From NCBI RefSeq assembly GCF_037975245.1, contig NC_092561.1, positions 13,573,001 through 13,637,000 of the forward strand: a DNA stretch of 64,000 nt, in the 5' to 3' direction. Of this stretch, positions 12,640 to 25,100 are shown piece after piece; the first letter of the stretch is position 1, and every line of letters begins with the position of its first letter. The notes below the pieces were generated by a model. That model did not search any database. It saw nothing but the letters and a program-made list of their open reading frames with translations, and was not told the DNA's origin. Source of the stretch: Apostichopus japonicus. Taxonomy: Eukaryota > Echinodermata > Holothuroidea > Aspidochirotida > Stichopodidae. A program made the position numbers and the translations under genes.

Positions 12640-13060
12640 AAAACCTGATGATGTTTCAGAAAGCTATCCTGGATAAGTTGAATCCTTTGAAGACAAAGAG
12701 CCTTCGGCTTGGTAGCTGGACATTCAAGACTTTGCCTTTCCATGCGTCATGGTCGGAGAATAATTCGGCTGCGGCGTACCGGGTGATGTCACATGGAAGG
12801 AGAATTCGGAGTTGTTTGAGCGCAGACTTTACACCTTTTCCAAAAGGGGGTTGCCACTTCTTGACAAGGTGATGGTCATAAACCGTTTCGCGGCACCTGT
12901 TCTGTGGTACCCGGGAACGGTTTATGCCATCCCTTGCAGCTTATTAACTCGATTTGATAGAGTAATGTTTTACTTTATTTCGTCTGGTAAATCAGAACTT
13001 GTGGAAAAGGTGGTTGTATATCAGACCATGGGGGTAATGGGCCAATCCGTAAATAAGAAA
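12640..13060 (+). mobile_element. 3' ORF2 fragment of a Tx1/L1-like LINE
   Basis: The frame from 12,812 reads KRGLPLLDKVMVINRFAAP, then LWYPGTVYAIP, LLTRFDRVMFYFISSGKSELV and VVYQTMGVMG (given in pieces). This matches the region after the RT in Tx1/L1-type ORF2: an R-x-LS-x-x-GK start, then VIN-LxLPxLWY, FxFLWxGK-ELV and a GGLG-like end. The conserved W of FLW is replaced and stops flank it, so it is a 5'-truncated dead copy. Confidence 0.65.
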
Positions 13061-13599
13061 TGAATTTACGGCCAATTAAAAGTGGTAATTATGTGTAAAT
13101 TGTCAGATTCAAAGCAGCGGGGGTGCACTTTGTACAATATAACACTTGGGTAATACGCCCCCCATTGACAGTTATACGAAGCCAATTTATATGCAATCAA
13201 AAAAAAGTAGAATCACTGTGGTTTCATCAACCATTATAATTGTAAAATATGTCTATGTAATTAACTTTCAAAATGTGCATACTAAGTATAATTTAATTAA
13301 GTTGCAAAAAGAAAACTTAGATGAATGCAAAATCATTTAAAACGTATTATTTTCCCTCATGTGATATTGAAACCTTAACATGACGCACATTTTTGGAAAA
13401 ATTAAACCAAAGGAATTTATTTATCCATAGTTCGCTTTCATATTAAATCAACATAGACACAACATGTAGGGTTATAACCAAACGTTGATCCAGCTTAAAA
13501 AACTATGTTATATCTACAAACGTGTATTTGACCTCCTGCAGAACCACGACCATTTCTGCAATATACAACTGGTGACGTTGAAGTTTATAAGTTTTCATA

Positions 13600-13920
13600 T
13601 GCAGTATACGTTTTCATATACAGGATGTATGCGTTTATGCATATGATAAACGTCTCCAATGACATGATGAACGCTCTCATAGGCAGATGATGATACGTTT
13701 TCATCTGCAGGATGTATGCGTTTATTCACATGATATACGTCTCCAGTGATATGATGCACGCTCTCATATGCAGAATGTACGTTTTATCTACAGGCTGTAT
13801 GCGTTTATTTTCATGACATACGTCTCTAATGACATGATTTACGCTTCCATATGCAAAAAATTACGTTTCATCTACAGAACTTATGCGTTAATTTACATGA
13901 TATACGTCTATGTAAAAGTC
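13600..13920. repeat. Tandem repeat, about 85-bp unit, about 4 copies
   Basis: Units anchored by TGTATGCGTTTA near 13,628, 13,713, 13,797 and 13,882 share CATGATATACGTCTCCAATG and ACGCTCTCATATGCAG-like segments. The last unit is the most degenerate. Confidence 0.8.
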
Positions 13921-14783
13921 ATTTGGCTCCGCCTGTTATTGGGCGCCATAAATTTTGCAATGAAAACAATTACTGGTATACGTGAGTGAACGTAGAAAGA
14001 TCCAACTGTATGATAACAACCATGATGTATTATCGAGGACACGCAATTTTTAATGCGGTTTTCACTCTTCCAAGATCAAGAGCTCTAAACAATTGGCGTT
14101 CGGATTCATCAATACTGTGGATCATTACCTGTTTATATTTCCAGCTTATTGTCCCCATCTCGTATTCGGTCTTGTTCTCGGCGTCTCTATGGTCCAACAT
14201 CGAACTTCAAGGAACGTAAGTTCCATGTGCTCGTTTGGTATAAACAGCATTAAGATATTCACAACATTTTGCCTTGATCACGAATAGATCAGATTTGTCG
14301 TTTGCTTACAGATGCAGGGCGTTCTATTACTGTAAATTCATACCATGTAGAATTATTATTTATACCAGTATAAGTAGAAAAGTAGAAACATGATATTTAT
14401 GTGAAATGAATGAAGCAAAAATTAGGGCCAATTTGAAAGTAACAAACGAAAGAAGTGAAATGTGAATGTAACTATTGTAACCTCTCTCAATCTGGTAGCT
14501 TAATATTCGTAAAAAAGAAAATCTTTAGCTAAGATAACTTTGAATTTCTCTTGTCCTGTAAGTTGCAAACGTTGCATAAATTTATATTTTATGATTTATA
14601 TTGTACTAAGTTTCTTTATAAATATTACTAGACTTGAATTTGTTTAAGATTATCCAAAATATATATATATTTTTTTATCAAACTGTTTAGAAGAAATTTG
14701 TCGCAGCAGTCAACCTGTATAAGATGCGTTTTTTTTTAAACTAGATTAGGACATTTTTGTGAAAGAGCACAAATGCCCCATAC

Positions 14784-14975
14784 TGAATGAATGATTAAGG
14801 GGTTAATCAACGGTCTAGTGTGCGTTACTCACAGGATTAATGCACGATCGGGGGATAATGCAAACGATGCACGAGGGCGGAGCCCGAGTGCATCCAGCGA
14901 TAGCATTAACACCCGGAGTGCATTAATCATGTGAATAACGCACGCTAGACCGTTGATTAACCCCGTTCATTCATA
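14784..14975. mobile_element. Palindromic MITE
   Basis: The arms pair over about 50 bp each: the left has GGGGTTAATCAACGGTCTAG and GTGCGTTACTCACAGGATTA, and the right ends with the near reverse complement up to TTGATTAACCCC. The pairing extends outward to TGAATGAA on the left and TTCATTCA on the right. The loop holds GGGCGGAGCCCGAGTGCATC. No coding capacity. A second short match to the arm (GTGCGTTACTCACAAGATTA) lies near 15,073. Confidence 0.75.
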
Positions 14976-15214
14976 CACTACCATTTGTGTTGGGTGAAAA
15001 ATCATAAAACAAAACATTTTTGGTTACATATAACCAAAGATTTATTAAAGTGATGCCCCGTAATTTTACCGTGCGTTACTCACAAGATTAACCACGGTCA
15101 GCTGACCTGAATGGACCAATAGGATTTAGGAATCTTAACTAAGTATGAACGAAAGTAAGTTAATCAATGTGGACAATTCTCAAAGATTTCAATCAAGATG
15201 TGAGACCTCTACGG

Positions 15215-15835
15215 CAGTCCTGAGACCAGGTAGAATGAGCCAGAGGAAAAAAATATATGTAGTACACGTGTCCATATAATTCGGCTACAGCTGTATACAT
15301 GCAGTCTCTAAAATTACCTTCGCCTGATAGAATGAGTCAGGGGCGAACACAACCTGTCTCACGCGTATCCATATATTTTGGCTAAAGCTGTATACATGCA
15401 GTCTTATAAATTACCTTCGCCTGATAGAATGAATAAGGGGCGAACACAACCTGTCTCACGCGTATCCATATATTTTGGCTAAGGCTGTATACATTGCAGT
15501 CTTATAAATTACCTTCGTCTGATATAGAATGAGTAAGGCAAACACAACCTGTCTCACGCGTATCCATATTTTGGCTACAGTTGTATACATGCGGTCTCAT
15601 AAATTATCTTCGCCTGATAAAATGAGTAAGGGCAAACAAGCCTCTCGCATGCGTGTCCATGCTACATATGTATGCATGCAGTCTCTAAAATAACCTTCGC
15701 CAGATAGAATGAGCCAGGGGGCGAACAAAACCATTCCCACGCGTGTCCATATAATTCGGCTACATCTGCTTACATGAAGTTTCATTATTTACCTCGCCTG
15801 ATAGAATGCGTCAGGCGAGACGAAAATCGGTCTTA
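15215..15835. repeat. Satellite-like array, about 97-bp unit, about 6 copies
   Basis: Units begin with TTCGCCTGATAGAATGAG at about 15,319, 15,416, 15,514, 15,609, 15,696 and 15,794, with one more diverged unit before. Each also has a CACGCGTATCCATAT-like segment and GTATACATGCAGTCT. The array ends about 150 bp before the first coding exon of SLC16-like copy 2, so it may lie in the promoter or 5' intron. Confidence 0.85.
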
Positions 15836-15992
15836 AAGTGGTTTAACTTCTTCTTTATCACATGTCTGTGATATCAAGATAGAGATGATCAGTCTGCAGC
15901 TAGCTATATGCATTAAATAAAATCATAGTGATTGCCATAATTTTTTTTATAATATTCTGCATCAGAAAACACTGCATTAATTCCTCAGCATA

Positions 15993-16179
15993 ATGACACT
16001 ACCAAAGCTACCAAGCTGGACTGCAGCTTTCTGTGCTTTGTTCTTCATCAATGTGATGTCCACTGGCAGTATGAAGGTATGCGGGATCTTCTTTGATGGT
16101 ATGAAAACAATGGACGGATTAAGCGGGACCATGACAGGACTGATATTTGTTGTTCCCAATGCAGTATCACATATGATAG
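15993..16179 (+). CDS. Exon 1 of SLC16-like copy 2 (TM1)
   Basis: Starts at an ATG five bases after a ttcctcag acceptor and ends at a perfect G|GTAAGT donor in phase 1. The 62 complete codons give a hydrophobic helix (TM1), then a loop and the start of TM2 (GLIFVVPNAVSHMI). The fit to SLC16 N-termini is in spacing and character, not in the exact signature. A 97-bp tandem array ends about 150 bp upstream. Confidence 0.78.
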
Positions 16180-19100
16180 GTAAGTACACGACTCATTAAT
16201 ATATTTACTATGTCAACTTCATTTTAACTAATTAACTCAATCAGTACGTAGTAAGTCTTTATCTGCAAATATTCCCACATGAAGCCTACTTTCATTCAGT
16301 CCTTTGCAAAAAATGTGTGAACTAAAGAAGAGTATTATGTTATACCATATTTTTAGGTTAACAGTCGTGTATGATGTCACTAGATCCATATCAAAGTGTA
16401 ACGTATTATGGGGCAACAACGCCTTGGTGATAACTGTGTAGACTAGCATAGACCATTGGGATACACAGGGTAAAAACAACTCTTAGGGTGACATTGGCAA
16501 TTTGATGTAATTTCGTCACACTGAACCATTATTAGGAATCCAGTATGGGTGCTATTTATAATATTCCTTTTGCAACATACATATATCAAGGAATTTTATT
16601 AACTTATTAATTACTGACACATATAATATCGGTTTAAGTAAGCTAACTTTTTTTCACAACACTCAGGGCCCCATAGCATGAAAAAACACTTAGGGCGTCA
16701 TTGGCAATTTGATGTAATTTCGTCACACTGGACCATTGTGAGGACATCAGTATGGGTGTTATTTACAATGATACCTTTCCCAAATACCTATAGCAAAGAA
16801 TTTAATTAACTAATTACTGACACATATACATCTCCCAAAGTGAATTTTACTCTTTTCAAAACACTTAGGACTACATAGCATAAAATAACACTTAGGGTAG
16901 CATTGGAAGTTTCTATAAAATGCTTTGGTAGTATAATAGCATATGTCCTTTTAGAGAAATATCCTTTATCAGTTCGCCCATCTACTCTTTTTTTTTTCAA
17001 ATTTAGGCAAATATGTTCATATAATGTGTTACTACGTCATGTTTTCGCAAATTTGCAAATTTTAGTGACGATATTATAGCGTATCCTCAATCATGACTTT
17101 AAATATCAATAAATAGTGATGGCTCTTTGGATGCATGTCCAAAGTGACCTTAATGATGAAACAAACAAACAAACAATGGAAACACAGGTAGATGATATTT
17201 CCTGGTGTGTTATCTATAAACATCGTATATGAACTGTTTGTCTATTCTCACCCACAAGAATTTATGGGTGTTGAAAGTAGGTCACTTTTTCATATTTTAA
17301 TGGAGCGATGTTATGTTTTTCAAAGAACTGCATGATCATGAGAAACAACTCGTAACCCTCTCATACCTTAAACAACCTTCAAGTCAACTTTCATGACATT
17401 TGAACTCTGAGGGTTGTTGTTTGTTACATAGTTATAAGAAGAAATATATATCCCCTTGGTCACAGCCCCTACTAAAGAAACAATGAGTACCTAAGTTTGG
17501 TCCCTACATTCGCCCAAGTTCCCATGAATCCCAAAAGTGATGTCCCATAAATTTACTCTTTCAAATATGCAATGTATGTTTGAAAAATATACTTAGTTTT
17601 TCAGTTGTTATAAAATATCTCTCAATGTAAATATGCAAGTTGCAGATGTTGGCGTCTAACTTTATATTTTGTTTTGTAATGATACGACATTGCTCAGTTG
17701 TTACGTAGCCAAACGATATTACAATGTAACTATGCAAGTATGCAGGTGATGGCTATCTATAGCTTTATCTTGTGTGTTGTCGAAGCTATGATTTTCGCTT
17801 GAGTTATATATGTGATTATGTAATACCAGTATACGCGCGACAGGGTACTACCGGGTTGGGTTTAGTTGCACAAAATCTAGCAACGTGCAGGTATTCAACT
17901 CTAAGTTTATCTTTTGTTTTGTGAATGATACGACATTGCTAAGATATTACAATGTAACTATGCAAGTATGCAGATGATGACATCTATAGCTTTATCTTGT
18001 GTGTTGTCGAAGCTATGATTTTCGCTTGAGTTATATATGTGATTATGTAATACCAGTATACGCGCGACAGGGTACTACCGGGTTGGGTTTAGTTGCACAA
18101 AATCTAGCAACGTGCAGGTACTAAAATCGAAGAAAGAGAGTACGGACTTGTCAATGAGGACTTAATGTATAAATAGCCTATATATTTTCCCATCGTACCG
18201 CTGAGGGTCGGATGTTGTAGCTTCTGGTCGCTTAGGACCTGCCAAAAAAATTTAGGGAGGTCCCTTGAGTTGAATTTGAAAAAAAAATTATTCTCAGAGT
18301 TAAATAAAAATATTCACAATAGTGGGACACTTTTGTGACCCTATGAGAGCACCGATAACCGTTTCCCAGTATACCTGCTGTGGCAAATCTGAATAATGTT
18401 AAGATATTTTAACACCTTCTTATTCGTGATCTACCTGATCAGTTAACACACTAGTTATGGAATCGAATACGAAAATTACGTGATGGACCGCGTGGCGCCT
18501 GCGCTTCCATTTTGTGACTTTATTATACAGATGTCACTGTTTGATAATGGTTCTTCCGTTTATAGAGTGGTGCCCCAAAGCTACTGGCCCGTGGCAGCCG
18601 TTTACAGTGTGTTGAAGGGAGCGTGGCTTGGGAAGGGGGGGGGGGGGGCTAGGACGGGGTGCCTACACTGACGCGCCTATATTGTTTACTGCCCCGACTC
18701 TATTGTGTACCGCAGTTTTGGATGGGTGTATTTCCAGGGACAAGTTTTTAATCAGTGTGCCCACATGTTGATAATAACATTAGAATAATGATCAGTTTGA
18801 TCAAAACATCCAAATGTAGGGCCCTGCACGTGCCAGGTAACATGCTTAATCCGACTCTGATTTGAGGGTGCAACTATGGAATAGCGGCAATATCCTCTCT
18901 GTAGCAGTGGTGACACTACATTTATTGACCAATCAATGGTGCTCCAGACCTACTGGCCCGTGGAAACCGTTTATTGTGTGTTGAAGGGAGCATGGCTTGG
19001 GAGGGGGGAGGTGGTAGGAGGAATGCCTACACTGAAAAGAGTGTCTCTAATAAAAGAATGGTTCGAGAACGGGCAAAATAGAGGTAGTAGGCACGCCTAT

Positions 19101-22100
19101 ATTGTTTACGGCCGACTCTATTGTGTACCGCAGATTTGGGTGGGTTTTTTTTCCGGCAGTAGTTTTTAATCAGTGTGCCCAACGTCCATAGTAACTCTGA
19201 ATAATGATCAGTTTGATCAAAATGTCCAATTGTAGGGCCCTGCACGTGCCAGGTTACATGCTTAATCCGACTCTGATTTGTGTGTGCAACTATGGAATAA
19301 CGGCAATATCCACTCTGTAGGAGTGGTGATACTACATTTATTGACCAATCAACCCCCCCCCCTATAAAAAACAAAAACGAGAGAATATAGGTAAATTAAA
19401 ACAGTTCTAAATATATTATTAATAACTAGTATACAACATGTTTGTTTGCTATTAAAAATCGTACCTTTTGTTATAATAACTTCATTCGCAGACACAAATA
19501 CTTCATAGATGTTTCAAAATTGTTCAATATTTTACACAATTCTGGATTCGTGCCCCAGTTTGGTCAACATTCCGTTATTTAAATTCATTTTATTACATTT
19601 CCGTTGTGTTACAAACAGTTTTCGAAAATATCTGATAGGCTGGTTGTGTTGGTATTTGGGCAATACTCATCATTATAAGTGGCACAAGGCCGGTGCGGCC
19701 TCACAGGGCCCAGGACACATGGAAAGAGATGGGGTACAGTGACAAGTATATACCCATCTGCCTAAGCATAGTATTGATATGAACTATGCAGTCAGCAAAC
19801 CAAACTGGAATCCATCTAGATATCCAGATGTGCATTTTCTATATTCTGCTGGCGGGCCCAGCCGAAAAAGGCGACTAGTCCATTAACTGTAAAAGTAGGA
19901 CTACTGTCTAAGGCCCCTTGGACATTTTGGATCATTAAATGGGCCTTTCAATCGAATATCTAACATTCTAGGTCGGAAACTCTGCCCACCCCAGAAGTAT
20001 AACACCCTCCATCAACCAACGCCGTACATGAGACAAGAAGTACTGTGTGTTTGCCTATACCCCCATCCAATACTTGTGACTTTATTCATATACATGAGCT
20101 GAATTTCTGTGTCAGTAAGTACATGCGTGTATGTGGATGACAATTACTGTATATGTAAGTCCTTCACATGTGTGTGTGGGGGTGGGGGCTCTAGAACTGA
20201 TGGACTGCACCTTTTTACTTCTGTTAAAATACTATCAATGTGTGAGGGACCAAACAATGCTTATAATACTAATGCTGAAACCCTTATATATTAAGAAATT
20301 GTCAATGATTTTTCAAACTGTTCATTTATTGATTTAGTGGGAGGGGGGGGGGGTTCAGGTCTTGGGACATTCGGGACTATGAAGTAGTTTCCTTCTTCAC
20401 ACTTGCATTAAACCATTATGATACAAAATATGAAAACAACACTTTCAAAGTTGACTTTAAAATGTGTTGTAACTTTATCAAACTAGGCTATTGTTAAGAC
20501 TGCAGTCAAGTACAATTTGAGGTGTTCTCCGTGTAAATTTTAAGTACCTAAGAATTTGTTTAAATAATTACAAATATGAAAATAATGGTGACATTCACTT
20601 TTGCATTAAGTGATGTATATACTGTAACCATCTTCCAACACTTGTTGCAACAGTGATGCATGAAATAATAATTAAGTTGGGTGATATATATTCCATCCAT
20701 TCCATCTGTCAGTTTAAAATTTACCTACATTAGCTTTTAGCCTATTAATATCTATATCACAAGTTTTATTTCAATGATTTCTATCTGGTGAAACCACTCC
20801 TGAATAATCATTGTGATGATTCTGGGGTAATATGTATTTGCATACTATCACCATTTATTTTCCAAATGTATTAAAGTAACACCTTCACCAGAAACAGTAA
20901 TGATCATCTACTACCCATGAATAATAACAAATATACCAATTATGAAATATATTTGATGTGTACTTCTGCATGTATAGTGTTCAATCCTCATCTTCACCCA
21001 AACTGCTATTCCTCCTTTTCTTCTAGAAATTTCAAATTTTAAAAAGATGAAACAATCGTTTGTACGGTTTAGACATGTTTGGATCTATATTTAAAAAGCA
21101 TAACAATATTTGAATTTTTATGAGCCATTTATTGTTAGGCTGATATTATGGTACTACATCACAATAACAAACCAGCATAAAGTTTTCTTACAAGGTCTGA
21201 TTTTACAGTACAATGAATAATACAATGATACTCTCTTAAAATGTTAGACTGAAGAATTCAGTCTTCTTTGAGACTGAAATTTTTTTCAGTGTTATACACT
21301 GAGTTTAGACTGAGAAACACTCTACTTAGACTGTATTATCAGTTACACCGTTCAGTCGCTGTTTTGGACTGACTTTATTAACCAATCAGCTAATCACATG
21401 TGGCATGTCATCTTACCATTTTCAGTCTCTGTATTCCACTGAAAAATGTATCCAATCAGAGAACAGAAATGCGCCTACGTCATCCGAAAACTTGCAAATA
21501 CGCCGCACAAAAATAAGTGTGACAACGAGCGCTACAACTTGTGTACATATATACTACTATATTCTTCGCTTAGCCAGGTACTCGCTGTACTGTACGTACG
21601 CACGCCGTACACACAGCTAGGCATGAACGAGACAGACGACCGTATGTCTAAGCTAGAGTAAAGGTTATAAATTAGCAATGGCTGAGTCTTTAAGAACTTT
21701 TCTTACAAATAAAGGTTTCCACGAAGAAGTGATAACAGTGTTCGAGGGTATGTATGTATGTTTTTTGTTGTTTTCCAATTAATACAGAATAAAAGCTTGG
21801 CAGTTCGTAACGTTAGTTATTCTAGGCTTGTGCGCGAGGTAGGCCTAGCTAGGCTGTACTATAGCAAATAGGGCCTAGGCTGTTGTTATAATTGGTGGGG
21901 CCTATTAACACGATCGTCGGGCGAATAAGCACGCCGGTCCTGCATATGTACCCGATCGTCGGGCAAATCAGCCCGCCTGTCCTGCGTATGTACCCGATCG
22001 TCGGGCAAATCAGCCCGCCTGTCCTGCATATGTACCCGATCGTCGGGCGAATAAGCACGCTTGTCCTGCAGTATGTACTCGATCGTCCCAAAATGAATCT

Positions 22101-25100
22101 AGGCTAGGTTAACCTCATAACAAATACTTAGACATAATAATGCTCAAGAAATTGCAAAACACAGTACTATTATGCATAGATTGTAAGCACCCTTAATTAT
22201 TTGAAAAATGTAGTGACTGCTACAGCCATTACAGCATGAAGCTATCACGGTACCAGATCGTTGGGCAAATTAGCCCGCCTGTCCTGCATATGAACCCAAT
22301 CGTCGGGCGAATAAGCACGCTTGTCAGGACTGCAATATGTACTCGATCGTCCCAAATGAATCTAGGCTAGGTTAACCTCATAACAAATACTTGAACATAA
22401 TAATGCTCAAGAAATTGCAAAACACAGTACTATTATGCATAGATTGTAAGCACCCTTAATTATTTGAAAAAATGTAGTGACTTCTACAGCCATTACAGCA
22501 TGAAGCTAACACGATTCTGTTAAACCATCACCATTGTATTTAAATCATGTGGAAACTGGAAAAGAATTGGTATGCTTTTGTTATTTTATTAAACATATAG
22601 TGGGCCATCAGTCTTTATTATAAGATTTTACAGTAATATTACCATTCACTAATGTTATGAAATCAGTTTCTTTTACAAGCAGATAGACATATTAGTGAAA
22701 TCAGTAGGCTAAAATGTAAATCATATTCCTTGTTCACTGGTTTTCTATGCTGATGTAATGGAATCAGGAGATGTCATGAACAATTTATCCTTAAAAAGAG
22801 AAATTTCTGAAAACAACTAATAACAAACCTTGCTTGGTAACCATGTACCTGCCAAAATCAACATGATAACCCATAAATGTTAGGTTGAATTTGAATCCAC
22901 CTTCACATAACACACCTCACCCGCCATGGATGACATATTGCTGCCTATCGTGAATTGATATATCTCCTTTGTACAATGCCAGTCATGTTCTTGTTTCTCC
23001 ATTCTCTCCTAAATATTATTCTAGTCTAGTCTCTCTACCTCTCAACATATCTTTTTTTAAGAATGTTTTGATTTATACCATATTGCTTGTCCTTTATCAC
23101 ATTTATTTTTATCTTCACCAAACAGGAGGGCACAGATATTGAGAGTGCAGCACAGGGCAGACAAGGACAATATTGACAGCCTTTCATCCTATCTCTCGGA
23201 CCAGAATTGAACCCCAAACAATTCTTCATTGTGGCAGATAAACTGGCCATTCCAGCTGGGACAGAGGCGTAGAACATACATTTAACATAGACTATGCTCC
23301 CCCTCTACAACACTAGTTTTGTGTATGGAATTTTGCAACCAACAGAAGTGAAGTCTCTCGTCCGTATCCATGCCACATCTATAAGGGCAGCCAGCATGGA
23401 GTTACTTCAAGGAGTGAATGTTACTTTTTTATTGCTCTGTAGTCCGGAACCACGTGTGTCAGCATGGAGTAGCTTTAAAAGGGTGTGAAGACTCGCGCAA
23501 AAAGAACGTCTAATGCCGGTAATCTGACCTAGTTTCGAATGAGGTGTAACAGAAGTGTTAGACACTGCCATCGATCCCAGAAAATACAAACACAGCTTGC
23601 TACCGTCGGTAATTAGACACTAGTGTACAGTCAGTACATACAGCTACGGTCAATACCCACATTACAGTGTATAAACGATACAGCGATGAACATCTCAGGT
23701 CCAGCTAAAGATATCAAGGTATCACGTTTCATTACTGTCTGTCTTTTTTAGCGACACGAACAAACATCACTTGCAAGCAACAGAAAGTTAACTTTTTCAG
23801 ATGGCTGCATGCTGTTTGGGACAAATCTTCAATGCCTTTAAGGAGTAACTAACACATACCCTAAAACGTTAAATTGATTACCCGGAGTTTACAAACAGTT
23901 TTATATGAATAGGGAGGGCTCCAGAAATAAATATTTAATTGATTTTTGGTTTTTAAAAATGTTTTTTAATGATACTGATCTAATTATGAATGTAATTAAA
24001 CAAACACCTAGTTGCCAAAAAAACTTTGTTGTATGATTTTTCGAGCATGTTATTTTAATGTTTACTTTAATGTTCCTACATTTCACTGCACTCACTATGT
24101 TGAAGGTTTATTTAATTAAGCAATTAATTAAGCTAATATTATTTATTGTGCACAATATTCCATAATTTGTTCCATGAAAAGCAAGTAACCTGATTATTAT
24201 AAAGTCAGTAACTGTAGAAAATTCCATTTGAGAATATCCTTTCCTCATTATCCCCCCCCCCCATTTTTTTTAAATTTTAGTGATGTAATGAGTCAAAACT
24301 GTTTTCAATTTTTTAGTCGACTCTCGAGTGACATTTCTTTTTCAGCTAGAGGCCGACATTAAAGGATTCACGTGAGATAATTTATAAAACTTTAAAATTT
24401 GATTGAAATCCCAATCAAAATCACTATATATGATTACTATCAGAAAGTTAAGAAATAATTGAGGGTGGTATAATAGTCACATGTACTGTTTTTGCATACA
24501 AATTTGCTTTATATGAATGCCATATCATGAAATCGTGAATGCAGTATATAATAATTCATGTTTATCTAATAGCCATTATGAAGTTTGTGCCATTCTGTCA
24601 ACTGCTTGCTTGTAACATTTTGTTTTGTGTGTGCTGGATAATGACTTTCAGCAATGACATTCAATCGCCAATCTATATCATTGAAACACAAAGTATTAAA
24701 TGTTCACCGCACTGATATATAGTTTGACCATTCCTAATATTTTATAAATAACCTGCTGAAAATTTGTCATATGTTTCCCCCATTTTGAAATCATTCTAAG
24801 AAAATTGTTGCTACTATACATTAATGATTCACAACTGGAAAAAAGGCAATGTACCAGATCCATTGTACTATCGTCGTGTTTCCATCATATCCCTTTTGTA
24901 AAGGCAGGATCGTATAGTTACTATATCCTTTACAGTGGAAAATTTAAAGTTCAGTGAGATCGGGAGATGGGATCAGCTGGGTATATAACCACTCAATTTA
25001 CAGCTGTGTTGTCAATGCATTCCAGGGTATTACCACCTGGTGGTGACATACAAAGAATTTAAAGTGCTTTCTGTTACAGTGGTGTTGCCAGACATTTGAA

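Noticed and set aside
21905-22110. Regular 50-bp repeats that could be mistaken for a CRISPR array
   Set aside because: The whole unit repeats without unique spacers, the context is an animal intron, and the block is itself part of a 262-bp duplication.
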